DNA of 26,299 nucleotides from JBLHKS01 sp047620505. Lineage in GTDB: Bacteria; Verrucomicrobiota; Verrucomicrobiia; Verrucomicrobiales; DEV007. Positions within the stretch are counted from its first letter, which is position 1. Each line of letters starts with the position of its first letter. Both the position numbers and the translations under genes were made by a program. Shown here piece by piece: positions 14,979 through 22,720 of the stretch. Location of the stretch: contig JBLHKS010000093.1 of assembly GCA_047620505.1 (NCBI GenBank), positions 1 through 26,299 of the forward strand. Direction: 5' to 3'. The notes under the pieces were generated by a model that saw only the letters and a program-made list of their open reading frames with translations, searched no databases and was not told where the DNA came from.

Positions 14979-17615
14979 ATGAGGTCGAGCCTTTATTTTA
15001 TCATTTCCGTCGCTCTGGTCGCGTTCGCGAACACGAACGCAGGCGAGTTTGTTCAAAGCTGGAAAGCCTGCGCGGCGAAGGGAGATGCCTTTCGCCAGGA
15101 GTCAGCAGCTGCTGACGGGCCCGGTGCGCCTGGCGTTCGGAAATATGCGCCGGATCGGCTGATCGACGTCAAACATCTTAAGCTTGAGGTGACGCCGGAT
15201 TTCGACAAACGAACGATTGAGGGCACCGCGACGATCACGTTTTCTCCAATTGCGACGCCGCTGGATGAAGTCCGTCTCGACGCGATCGATCTTGCGATAA
15301 GCGAGGTTCAATCTAGCCATGCAGTCGAAGATCACTACGTAGATTATGCCAATCTGGTAGTTCTATTTAAGGAGCCCATTCCAGCGGGCGAGGAAGTCTC
15401 GGTAACGGTCTTTTATTCGGCTGAACCGCAGGACGGTCTGTTTTTCCGCACCCCGGCGATGGGCTACAAAGAAGGGGATTCGCATCTCTGGTCTCAAGGC
15501 GAACCGCAGAAGCATCGCCATTGGTTTCCGAGTTATGATTATCCCAATGAGCGGTTTACGACTGAGGTGATTTGTACCGTGCCGGAGGGAATGATTGTTT
15601 TATCCAATGGTCGGCTTATTGAAACGAAAGAAGTGGAGGGCGGAGGTAAAATGTTTCATTGGCTGCAGGATCAACCACACGTGAACTACTTGATTTCTCT
15701 GGTTGCCGGGCATTTCAAGCATCTAGAGGACGATCATGGTGAAATTCCGTTGGCATTTTACACGCCGCCTTCGGAATTTGAGCAGGCGGCTGGGTCGTTT
15801 ATCGATACGAAAGCGATTCTCGAGTTTTTCGAGCAGGAGACGGGAGTTCCGTATCCCTGGGATAAATATTTCAGCGTTTGTGTTCAAGGATATCATTTCG
15901 GCGGGATGGAGAATACGAGCATGACGACTTTGACGACACGAACTCTTTTCAGCCCGGAGACTGAGAATATTCATACCAGCCGACATCTCGACGCTCATGA
16001 AGCCGCTCATCAGTGGTTCGGCGATCTCGTGACCTGCAAAGACTGGACGCATCTTTGGTTGAATGAAGGTTTTGCGACCTACTACACTGAGCTTTACGAA
16101 GAGCACAAACTAGGAAGAGATTTCCTGCTCTACAATATGTATAGCAAGGCGAAAGGTATTCTGGACAACAAGGATGAAAAGCCGATTGCGTGGCGTGGCT
16201 ACAAAATGCCATTCGAGCAGTTCGATTATCGGGCCTATCCGAAGGGGGCTTGGGTTTTACACATGCTTCGGTCGCAACTCGGTTCGGAATTGTATCGAAA
16301 ATGCGTCAAGACCTATTTGGACCGACATCGCGGCGGTGTTGTGGTGACAGAGGATCTTAATGCTGTTATTGAAGAAGTTACCGGGCGTTCTTTCGACGGT
16401 TTTTTTGATCAGTGGGTTCATCACGGCGGCGAGCCGACGTTGCAGGTTGATTATGGCTGGGATGGCAAGAAAAAGCGGGCCAAGTTGACGGTTTCCCAGA
16501 TTCAGAAGCTCAGCGAGCGGGTTTTGCTGTTCGATTTTTCTCTTCCGATTCGGTTTTATACTAAGGAAGGTTCTTACGATTTTGTTGTCGATATTCGACA
16601 ACCTCGCGAAGACTTTCTCTTTGAGCTTCCGGATGCTCCAACCGCGGTTCGCGTCGATCCTGACTACACGGTTCTGGCTGATATTCGCTTGAAAGTTCCG
16701 GGTCCGCTTCAAGACGCTCAAGTGGCGATGGAAGGCGACGTGATTGGTCAGATTCTTGGGATTAAGATGATTAGCGGGCGAAAAGATCAGAAGACGTTAG
16801 ATCTATTGACCGATCGGCTGAAGAAGGATCCGTTTTATGGCGTCCGCGTCGAAGCGGCGCGCGCAATTGCTGATCGGCAATCGCCAGAGGCTTTGCAGGC
16901 GCTGATCGACGGCTTGAATCAGGAGGACGCGTTGGTTCGGAGGGAAGTGGTGAAGGGAATTGGACGATTTTATCGCCCGATGGCTCGCCAGCAGCTGCTG
17001 ATGGTTGTTGAAAAGGAAAAGAATCCGGAAATCGTCGCCATTGCGCTCGAAGGTCTTGGCAAGTTTCCGGAAGACGCGATCGATGAGGCGCTGATCGCGG
17101 CGCTGGACCGGGATTCGTACCGGCATCGAATCGCAAGAGCCGCGTTAGCTGGAATTGGTAAGCAGGATGATCCGGCTTTTGTTGATCCGGTGCTCGCCCA
17201 TCTGCGTGAAAAATCGGACGAATTTGAGGATCGCGATCTTGGGAATGCACTCAAGGTTTTGGGCGGATTGGCGCGGAGTTCCGAGCCTGAGAAGCGGGAT
17301 GAAGTCCGCGAGTTCATCGGCGGTTTTTTGACTGATCCTAGAAACCAGCTCACGGCTCCAACGATCGAAGGACTGGGCGCTTTGGGAGATCCCAGAGCCA
17401 TCGCGACGCTTGAGGCGTTCCAAGCTGAGGGCGGGCCCAAGCAGCGTGAAGCTGAGACTGCGCGCAAAATGATCGAGCAACTGAAGGGGCAGGGGCGACC
17501 GAGCAAGCAGCTGACCGATCTGCGTGGTGAGGTTCTTGATCTCCAGCAGGAAATTGAGCAGCTCCGAGGGATGATCGAAGAAATGCGCAAAGAGCCAGTA
17601 GCACCGGAAAATTGA
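14979..17615 (+). CDS. secreted M1-family zinc aminopeptidase with C-terminal HEAT repeats and coiled coil
   Basis: The 878-residue protein cleaves N-terminal residues from peptides. It has a signal peptide (about 1-22) and an M1 N-terminal beta domain beginning near YAPDRLIDVKHLKLEVTPDF. The exopeptidase motif GGMEN is at 308-312 and the zinc site HEAAH at 340-344. Glu363 lies exactly 18 residues after the second His, in NEG, and Tyr420 in YPKGA fits the transition-state Tyr. From about 600 the sequence becomes HEAT-like helical repeats (RVEAARAIADRQSPEALQAL and similar) to about 830, then a coiled coil (845-872) rich in Leu/Glu/Gln. The start is chosen at the signal peptide. A 5-bp dyad GGGAC-CAC-GTCCC lies at 14955-14967, just before the start. 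Export suggests periplasmic or surface peptide degradation. The small lipoprotein gene follows 53 bases downstream. Confidence 0.93.
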   Translation: MRSSLYFIISVALVAFANTNAGEFVQSWKACAAKGDAFRQESAAADGPGAPGVRKYAPDRLIDVKHLKLEVTPDFDKRTIEGTATITFSPIATPLDEVRLDAIDLAISEVQSSHAVEDHYVDYANLVVLFKEPIPAGEEVSVTVFYSAEPQDGLFFRTPAMGYKEGDSHLWSQGEPQKHRHWFPSYDYPNERFTTEVICTVPEGMIVLSNGRLIETKEVEGGGKMFHWLQDQPHVNYLISLVAGHFKHLEDDHGEIPLAFYTPPSEFEQAAGSFIDTKAILEFFEQETGVPYPWDKYFSVCVQGYHFGGMENTSMTTLTTRTLFSPETENIHTSRHLDAHEAAHQWFGDLVTCKDWTHLWLNEGFATYYTELYEEHKLGRDFLLYNMYSKAKGILDNKDEKPIAWRGYKMPFEQFDYRAYPKGAWVLHMLRSQLGSELYRKCVKTYLDRHRGGVVVTEDLNAVIEEVTGRSFDGFFDQWVHHGGEPTLQVDYGWDGKKKRAKLTVSQIQKLSERVLLFDFSLPIRFYTKEGSYDFVVDIRQPREDFLFELPDAPTAVRVDPDYTVLADIRLKVPGPLQDAQVAMEGDVIGQILGIKMISGRKDQKTLDLLTDRLKKDPFYGVRVEAARAIADRQSPEALQALIDGLNQEDALVRREVVKGIGRFYRPMARQQLLMVVEKEKNPEIVAIALEGLGKFPEDAIDEALIAALDRDSYRHRIARAALAGIGKQDDPAFVDPVLAHLREKSDEFEDRDLGNALKVLGGLARSSEPEKRDEVREFIGGFLTDPRNQLTAPTIEGLGALGDPRAIATLEAFQAEGGPKQREAETARKMIEQLKGQGRPSKQLTDLRGEVLDLQQEIEQLRGMIEEMRKEPVAPEN

Positions 17616-17668
17616 TATCCGCTGGAATTCGGCTTGTCTTCGGCCCATTCCACGGAATTTTACCCCTC

Positions 17669-17869
17669 ATGAAATTGTTCATCAAGACCCTCTCCCTTGC
17701 GATCTTAGGTTTGATCGCGTCGTTTTCATTCTCGGCCTGCACAACTTATGAAAACGGCTATGACGACGATCGCCGCGGTGAAAGTTACGGCGATGAAGGC
17801 CGAGGATACCACGAGGCCGAACGTGATGCGGATGAGGAACGGCGAGATGACCATCGACGTGGCTATTGA
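17669..17869 (+). CDS. small charged lipoprotein
   Basis: The product is 66 residues. Two lysines and a hydrophobic stretch lead to SFSAC, giving a probable lipidated Cys24; the Phe at -3 is less usual than Leu. The mature part of about 43 residues is almost entirely charged or Gly/Tyr, with repeated DDDRRGE, DEGRGYHEAERD and EERRDDHRRGY. That is unlike a folded domain and suggests a disordered tail. I do not recognise a family. It sits between the M1 peptidase and the DUF6807-like gene on the same strand. Its small size and composition resemble envelope stress or stationary-phase lipoproteins, but that is inference. Confidence 0.65.
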   Translation: MKLFIKTLSLAILGLIASFSFSACTTYENGYDDDRRGESYGDEGRGYHEAERDADEERRDDHRRGY

Positions 17870-17929
17870 TCCGACGAGAACTCGAGTCGCCACGATTGCG
17901 ATTCGATAAAAACAACTCAAGGTTGGGGC

Positions 17930-18874
17930 ATGAATTTACTGAAGTTCATCGCTCTGACCTTTTTCTTTGCGTCTACGGGATCGCTCTTTGCCGAAGACGA
18001 GATCTCGCTGACAAAAACAGACGAGGCCCTGATCCTCAAGCGCGGCGAAACACCGATCCTCACTTATCACATCGCCGAGGTTCCTCCGCCTGAAGGTGTT
18101 GATCCGATTTACAATCGCAGCGGCTTCATTTATCCGCTCAACGCGCCGGGCGGCGGGGTCGTAACTGGAATTCATCCGGATGACCACTATCATCACCTCG
18201 GTCTCTGGCATGCTTGGGTAAATTCCGAATTTGGCGACCACAAACCTGATTTCTGGAACCTCGGAAAGGCGAAAACCGGTCGAGTTCGATACGCTTCAAC
18301 AAAGGAAATCCGCGAGTCGGGATTTACCGTAATCCAAGAGCAAGTGGCTTATCTCAATGGGGTCGACGCCGAGCCGACTGTGATTCTTGAGGAGACTTTC
18401 TCGATCGACGTCGCGTTCGTCGATGGTGCGAATGTGATCGATTATGTCGTATCCCAGAAAAACGTCGCTGATAGGCCGTTGGTTTTTCCGGCCTATCGCT
18501 ACGGAGGAGGAATCGCGTATCGCGGGCCACATTCGTGGAACAAAGATAATAGCGACTACCTGACTTCTGAAGGTCTTGATCGAACCAACAGCCACGCGAC
18601 TCGAGCACGTTGGGTCGCGATGTTTGGTCCGGCGGAAGGAACCGGTGAGCCGGCGACCGTCGCGATTCTTTGCCATCCGAAGAATCACGATGCGCCCCAG
18701 CGAATTCGCACTTGGGACAACGGAAACATTTTCTTCAACTACGTGCCGGTTCAAGAAACGAGCTGGTCGATCGAGCCCGGCGAATCGGTGACCTTGCGTT
18801 ATCGGTTGGTGATTTTCGACGGAAAATCGAGTGCGGATTCGCTCGAAGCGCGTTGGAAAGCCTACGCGAAATAA
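17930..18874 (+). CDS. secreted DUF6807 (PmoA-like) family protein
   Basis: The 314-residue product has a signal peptide (about 1-21, ending SLFA). The mature protein carries the family pattern: ILTYHIAEVPPPEG near the start, NRSGFIYPLNAPGG, and the His-rich GIHPDDHYHHLGLWHAW at about 80-96. A RYGGGIAYRG block and DNGNIFFNYVPVQ lie near the end. These match what I know as DUF6807, annotated PmoA after a loose link to methane monooxygenase; the true function is unknown. It is common in Planctomycetes and Verrucomicrobia beside carbohydrate genes, and the beta-sandwich pattern suggests glycan binding or processing. The start is supported by AAGG eight bases upstream. The His cluster could bind a metal. 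It is followed by a convergent zinc-ribbon gene. Confidence 0.82.
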   Translation: MNLLKFIALTFFFASTGSLFAEDEISLTKTDEALILKRGETPILTYHIAEVPPPEGVDPIYNRSGFIYPLNAPGGGVVTGIHPDDHYHHLGLWHAWVNSEFGDHKPDFWNLGKAKTGRVRYASTKEIRESGFTVIQEQVAYLNGVDAEPTVILEETFSIDVAFVDGANVIDYVVSQKNVADRPLVFPAYRYGGGIAYRGPHSWNKDNSDYLTSEGLDRTNSHATRARWVAMFGPAEGTGEPATVAILCHPKNHDAPQRIRTWDNGNIFFNYVPVQETSWSIEPGESVTLRYRLVIFDGKSSADSLEARWKAYAK

Positions 18875-18887
18875 CGTCCAAAGAAAT

Positions 18888-18907
18888 GCCACCCCGTTGC
18901 GGGCGGC
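18888..18907. terminator. weak GC-rich hairpin between convergent genes
   Basis: CCCG-TTG-CGGG (within 18892-18904) forms a 4-bp stem flanked by partly pairing GCC/GGC bases. It lies 14-33 bases after the DUF6807-like stop. There is no T-run, so a terminator role is only suggested by position. Confidence 0.2.
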
Positions 18908-18949
18908 GGGTTCCTGAACATACTGTGGGTTGGCACGCTTCTCACGATT

Positions 18950-19372
18950 TCAACTACGCAGCGGCTCCGGGCTGGAATTCTCGCGATGTTCTTCAGATTT
19001 GTTTTTGGGCGAGCAAACAGGACAACGATCGAGCTTCAATAATCGGTCTTCTATCTGCGGGTCATTTAGTGTCCTGCCAGACCTCCTGCTCTTTGAGGGA
19101 TTATACCCACAGATGTCACAAAAAATAGAGCGCTTCAGTTGGTAGTAGGTGATCCAAATGATGAGCACTGCGATCCAGAGGCTAATGAGAATAAATTTTG
19201 CCACCGAAATCCAGATCAACGTAACCAATAAAGGAATTGTTGCCGCCAATACACCAAGATGAAAAAGGAGAGAAAATCTCCCAAGGAGTATTTTCCAATA
19301 TTGGCCACGGCTCCGAACCCATCGGTATGAGTCGGAATCATTATAGGAGGCAGTCTTCCTGAAGCGCGTCAC
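18950..19372 (-). CDS. two-TM membrane protein with a cytoplasmic-type zinc ribbon
   Basis: The 140-residue product starts with GTG at 19372, 17 bases after the amidase stop; reading further upstream only overlaps the amidase in another frame. Two hydrophobic helices (about 35-57 and 59-77) are separated by one or two polar residues. They are followed by FCDICGYN and, 28 residues later, RCPVC, so Cys85, Cys88, Cys117 and Cys120 could form a four-Cys zinc ribbon. The C-terminal ~20 residues are charged. I do not recognise a named family; small membrane zinc-ribbon proteins are frequent but mostly unassigned. Position and spacing make it likely to be co-transcribed with the amidase. Confidence is limited by the weak ribosome binding site and the GTG start. 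Confidence 0.6.
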   Translation of the reverse strand: MTRFRKTASYNDSDSYRWVRSRGQYWKILLGRFSLLFHLGVLAATIPLLVTLIWISVAKFILISLWIAVLIIWITYYQLKRSIFCDICGYNPSKSRRSGRTLNDPQIEDRLLKLDRCPVCSPKNKSEEHRENSSPEPLRS

Positions 19373-19389
19373 ATTTCTTTGCAGTCCAG

Positions 19390-20004
19390 TCAATCGCGAT
19401 ACCGCATCAGTCCGGCGACGATTTCTTCGGCGAGGATTTTTCGGTACCATTCGGCAGAGCAGCGCTGCTTCTCCCAACGGTTGCTCAGAAATCCGCCCTC
19501 GATCAGAATTGCTGTGCACTGGGTAACTCGAAGCACTTTTAAGTTTTCCTTTTTTACACCTCGATCTTTAGTGTTAACCTTTCTCGTCAGCTGCGCCTGA
19601 ACCATTTCTCCGAGCTTCTGACCTTCAGCGCTCATGTAGTAGGTTTCGATCCCACTGATCGATTTATCCGGATGCGCGTTGAAGTGAAGTGATATAAAAA
19701 CGGTGTCCGGATGCTTGTTCGCAATCGCGGCACGATCTCCAAGCTCGACGTAGACATCTTCGCGTCGGGTCAGGATCACATTGATTCCGCGATCTTTCAG
19801 CAGCAGCTCAATTCGCAACGCCAGATCCAAGGTGAGTTGCTTTTCGAAAATCCCGTAAACCGAGCCAGGGTCTTCACCGCCGTGACCAGCGTCGATCACA
19901 ACCGTGGTAAACGCTTGAGATCCCTCATTTCCGGCCAAAACCAAGACCAGAGCCGCGATAGCAACGGAGACGGAATTCTTCAGCTGACGGCGGGAAGCAA
20001 ACAT
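19390..20004 (-). CDS. secreted N-acetylmuramoyl-L-alanine amidase (Amidase_3 type)
   Basis: This periplasmic zinc enzyme cuts the amide bond between MurNAc and the peptide stem and contributes to cell separation or wall turnover. The 204-residue product has a signal peptide (about 1-31) and a bare Amidase_3 domain. Zinc ligands are His41 (VIDAGHGG), Glu54 (FEKQ) and His107 (SLHFNA); the catalytic Glu169 is in ILIEGGFLSN. The C terminus stops shortly after the domain, so there is no SPOR, LysM or AMIN targeting module, and cell-wall localisation must rely on other factors. It lies between the RppH gene (61-base gap) and the zinc-ribbon membrane gene on the same strand. Confidence 0.92.
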   Translation of the reverse strand: MFASRRQLKNSVSVAIAALVLVLAGNEGSQAFTTVVIDAGHGGEDPGSVYGIFEKQLTLDLALRIELLLKDRGINVILTRREDVYVELGDRAAIANKHPDTVFISLHFNAHPDKSISGIETYYMSAEGQKLGEMVQAQLTRKVNTKDRGVKKENLKVLRVTQCTAILIEGGFLSNRWEKQRCSAEWYRKILAEEIVAGLMRYRD

Positions 20005-20065
20005 CGAGAACAGTTCGCAAAATAGCCGCTTTGGCGGTCTGCGGGCAAGAGAAACTTAAAAAAAC

Positions 20066-20575
20066 TTAAATAATCGAACTGTCAGGATTCTTGGCCGCTT
20101 CCAATTCGATTGGCGAGTCGATTTTCAGATCGAGATTGAAAAAATCCCGGAAAACTTCGCGATAGACTTCGCGTTTAAAAACCGGCAGACAATTTAGCTC
20201 AAACTCCTCAGGCGCGATCCACTTGAACTGTGCGAACTCCCTCTCGTGGAAATTGAGATCGAAATTCTTGTCCATTCCGCGAAACCGACACAGAAAATAA
20301 GTCTGATCCTGGCCGCGCCATTTGCCGTTCTTCGAGTGGGTTTTCGGGAATTTGTATCGGTAGCCAGTTCGACAGGCCGCGAGTTCGTAAAAATTGGGAG
20401 CCAAGCCCACTTCCTCTTCGACTTCGCGCTTCAAGGCCGCAATCAGGTCCTCTCCGTCGTCGACGCCGCCCTGCGGGAACTGCCAGGCACCACGAATCTT
20501 TATTCTTTCGGCAACTAGAATTTTTTTGTCGGCGCGCAGAAGAATTGCCGCTACGTTAGGGCGGTATTTTGCCAT
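20066..20575 (-). CDS. rppH: RNA pyrophosphohydrolase (Nudix)
   Basis: RppH removes pyrophosphate from 5'-triphosphate RNA and so starts mRNA decay; it acts in the cytoplasm. The 169-residue product fits the family. MAKYRPNVAAILLR at the start and WQFPQGG are typical of RppH/YgdP, and the Nudix box at residues 36-58 matches Gx5Ex7REUxEExGU exactly. The following FKWIAPEEF block is also family-typical. Among Nudix enzymes, the combination RPNVAAIL plus WQFPQGGVDDGE favours RppH over mutator-type dGTPases. The end of the gene is followed by the T-rich sequence GTTTTTTTAAGTTT on the minus strand. It is divergent from the NTF2-like gene with 71 bases between starts. Confidence 0.88.
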   Translation of the reverse strand: MAKYRPNVAAILLRADKKILVAERIKIRGAWQFPQGGVDDGEDLIAALKREVEEEVGLAPNFYELAACRTGYRYKFPKTHSKNGKWRGQDQTYFLCRFRGMDKNFDLNFHEREFAQFKWIAPEEFELNCLPVFKREVYREVFRDFFNLDLKIDSPIELEAAKNPDSSII

Positions 20576-20646
20576 ACGGCGGGTAGAATTGCGTTCCTTT
20601 GCCCGTCGTCAACCAAATCTACCTTTAATTCTAAAGACCAGCCTCC

Positions 20647-21186
20647 GTGATTGACTCCTTTTTTCGGCTTCTGAGCTCGCGCGCCTTCTGGATCGCCGTC
20701 GCGTGTACGTTGATTCTGGTTTTCGCTTATCTTTTCGGTTACCGGTGGCGGCCTTCGATTGCGGTCCAATTCAAGCAGCGTGCCTTTCTTGAATCCCTGG
20801 AAGACAATTCGGAGGATGAACTTGCTGACTTGGTTTCGGCTGACTATTCGGATTCCTGGGGGCTGAAGAAGCCAAAGTTGACTCAAGCTTTTAAAGATCT
20901 TCGTCGTCATTTTCTTTTTTTGAATTTCGAGGCGTCAGACATCAAAGTCGCGCTCGATGGAGACGAAGCGCGGGTTTCCGCGATCGTTAAGCTGAGCGGC
21001 CGAGGTTCCCCGATCGCCGAAATCATCATGGATCGGGCTAACCGGGTGGAAGCGCCTTTTGTCTTCGTCTGGCGCAAGGAAGGCGGTGCGCCGTGGAAGT
21101 GGCGTTTGGTCAGCGTGACGAACGCGGACCTTCCGGATCTCCAAGGCTACCGACCGGGCGATGGAGGGTTGATGGACGAATTTTGA
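20647..21186 (+). CDS. membrane-anchored protein with a probable NTF2-like domain
   Basis: The start is GTG at 20647. The 179-residue product has one membrane segment (about 14-31) followed by a soluble domain. This begins with a helical stretch (FLESLEDNSEDELADLVSADY) and continues as alternating strands ending in FVFVWRKEGGAPWKWRLVSV. The order of helices then a curved sheet ending in a Trp-rich strand resembles NTF2/SnoaL-like folds; that is a pattern judgement, not a recognised motif. No catalytic residues are evident. It opens a plus-strand group with the secreted unknown (48-base gap) and the epimerase. Function unknown. Confidence 0.72.
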   Translation: MIDSFFRLLSSRAFWIAVACTLILVFAYLFGYRWRPSIAVQFKQRAFLESLEDNSEDELADLVSADYSDSWGLKKPKLTQAFKDLRRHFLFLNFEASDIKVALDGDEARVSAIVKLSGRGSPIAEIIMDRANRVEAPFVFVWRKEGGAPWKWRLVSVTNADLPDLQGYRPGDGGLMDEF

Positions 21187-21234
21187 CACGCCCGGAACTT
21201 GCCCGATAGTCCGGGGTTCCAAGCCCACATTCCG

Positions 21235-21783
21235 ATGAAAACTCACCTTCGCCTTCTCCTTCCTCTTATCCTCGCTTTACCCGTTGCGGCGTCTGCGCAG
21301 AACCCGAACACGACGACTCCCGCTGCGCAGGGGACCGGAGATTCCGTCGTCGATGGCTGGCGCGGCTACCTCAGCATCGATTATTACGGCAATAAATTCA
21401 TTATCCCGTATGCTAGGATCGTTTCGATCAGCCAGGCTGAGTATCTCGTCGATGGTGGAGGAAAAGTGATCGAGTTGACGATCGATACGACCGGTCAGGC
21501 GACTGGAAGATTCTACTTTCTCGATACCGTCCTGGCCGACACGCCGCTTAACGCCGGGCAGATTGTCAATAACCGCGTTAAAGGCATTCAGAATCGCGTT
21601 GGCGACAAAACCGGAATCGACACGCGCGCGGTCGTAAAACACTACCCGGACACGACTCACGCCAAGACGATTGAATTCAATGTCCGAGCGAAAGGCCATC
21701 TCAAGGTTCTTCTCGATCACATCACGCACGAGTGGATCGAAGAAGGCGGCCGCGGCGATGGGCGCACGTTGCGTTTTGAGTAG
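21235..21783 (+). CDS. secreted protein of unknown function
   Basis: The 182-residue product has a signal peptide (about 1-20, ending AASA). A short Asn/Thr/Gln-rich linker precedes one domain that starts GWRGYLSIDYYGNKFIIPYA. The rest includes KVIELTIDTTGQATGRFYFLD and ends KHYPDTTHAKTIEFNVR with a helical HLKVLLDHITHEWIEEGGR. I do not recognise the family; strands and helices alternate, and no enzymatic or metal-binding motif stands out. I chose the Met at 21235 because it begins the signal sequence. The epimerase starts 11 bases after its stop, so both are likely read from one mRNA. Confidence 0.75.
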   Translation: MKTHLRLLLPLILALPVAASAQNPNTTTPAAQGTGDSVVDGWRGYLSIDYYGNKFIIPYARIVSISQAEYLVDGGGKVIELTIDTTGQATGRFYFLDTVLADTPLNAGQIVNNRVKGIQNRVGDKTGIDTRAVVKHYPDTTHAKTIEFNVRAKGHLKVLLDHITHEWIEEGGRGDGRTLRFE

Positions 21784-21794
21784 AGCTTAGCCGG

Positions 21795-22715
21795 ATGGAG
21801 CGAATTCTCATTACGGGCGCGACCGGTTGTATCGGTTCTGCGGCTTGCGCTTGGCTTCGCGCGAACGGGTTTTCGGACCTCGTTGCGTTCACGCGTACGG
21901 GCGAGGCCGAAGGCATGGAAGCGATCGCTGGCGATATCGCGAATCGAGATCAGATCGAAGCGGCCGTGGCCAAGGTCAGGCCTGCGCGGATCATTCATCT
22001 CGCCGCGTTTCAATCGCCGGATTGCCAGTCGCAGCCGTTTCGAGGGATGGAAATTAACGTCGAAGGTACGAATCATCTCTTCCGAGCAGCTGCTGGGCTT
22101 GGTTCCGACCTGAAGCGCTTCGTTTTTGCGAGTTCGTCGGCCGTTTACGGGCCTCGCAGTCTTTATCCGGGGGCCACGGTTTGCGAGGACGGAGGGCTCC
22201 AGCCGCCTAACCTTTACGGATACTGGAAAGTCGCTGGAGAAGGCGCTGCGCAGGCTTTTCACGCCGAAACCGGGGTTGCGACCGTCTCGCTTCGACTGGC
22301 AACGACCTACGGGCCAGGCCGAGATCGCGGACTGACATCAGCCCCGACGTCGGCGATGAAAAGCGTCGCGCACGGGGAATCGTTCGCGATGCCTTACCAC
22401 GGTCGTGAGCACTACCATTTCGTCGAAGATGTCGGCGCGGCGTTCGCGATTTCGGCGACTGCTGAGTTTTCCGGGTATGATGTTTTCAATCTTCGAGGTC
22501 AAACGCGAGCGACGACGGATTTTCTAGATTTGGTTAGCGGACAAGCTGCCGGAATTGGGCTGCCGACGGCGCAACTTTCGACTGCGGAGGGCGCGCCCGA
22601 ATCTTTCTTCGTCTGCGATTTGGACGACGCAAAAATTGTCGAGCGATTTCCAGAAATGCCGCTCACGCCGCTAGACGAAGGGATCGAAAAGTCGCTGCGA
22701 TTTTTTGCAGCCTGA
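21795..22715 (+). CDS. NAD-dependent epimerase/dehydratase (extended SDR)
   Basis: The 306-residue cytoplasmic protein has the extended short-chain dehydrogenase layout. The NAD(P)-binding TGATGCIG is at 7-14. IIHLAA (66-71) and FASSSAVYG (111-119) follow, the latter supplying the catalytic Ser. Tyr141 and Lys145 form the YxxxK pair, and RLATTYGPG is a substrate-side loop. Such enzymes convert nucleotide sugars, for example UDP-glucose to UDP-galactose or dehydration to 4-keto sugars, but the specificity cannot be fixed from sequence. It is the last gene of the plus-strand group, and its stop lies 5 bases before that of the convergent S16 gene. A link to the sugar transferase at 8109 is possible but unproven. 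Confidence 0.87.
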   Translation: MERILITGATGCIGSAACAWLRANGFSDLVAFTRTGEAEGMEAIAGDIANRDQIEAAVAKVRPARIIHLAAFQSPDCQSQPFRGMEINVEGTNHLFRAAAGLGSDLKRFVFASSSAVYGPRSLYPGATVCEDGGLQPPNLYGYWKVAGEGAAQAFHAETGVATVSLRLATTYGPGRDRGLTSAPTSAMKSVAHGESFAMPYHGREHYHFVEDVGAAFAISATAEFSGYDVFNLRGQTRATTDFLDLVSGQAAGIGLPTAQLSTAEGAPESFFVCDLDDAKIVERFPEMPLTPLDEGIEKSLRFFAA

Positions 22716-22720
22716 CTGGA

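Noticed and set aside
20026..20037. CCGC-TTTG-GCGG hairpin between the RppH and amidase genes
   Set aside because: The stem has four base pairs and only a short T-run (CTATTTT) on the minus strand; too weak to call a terminator.
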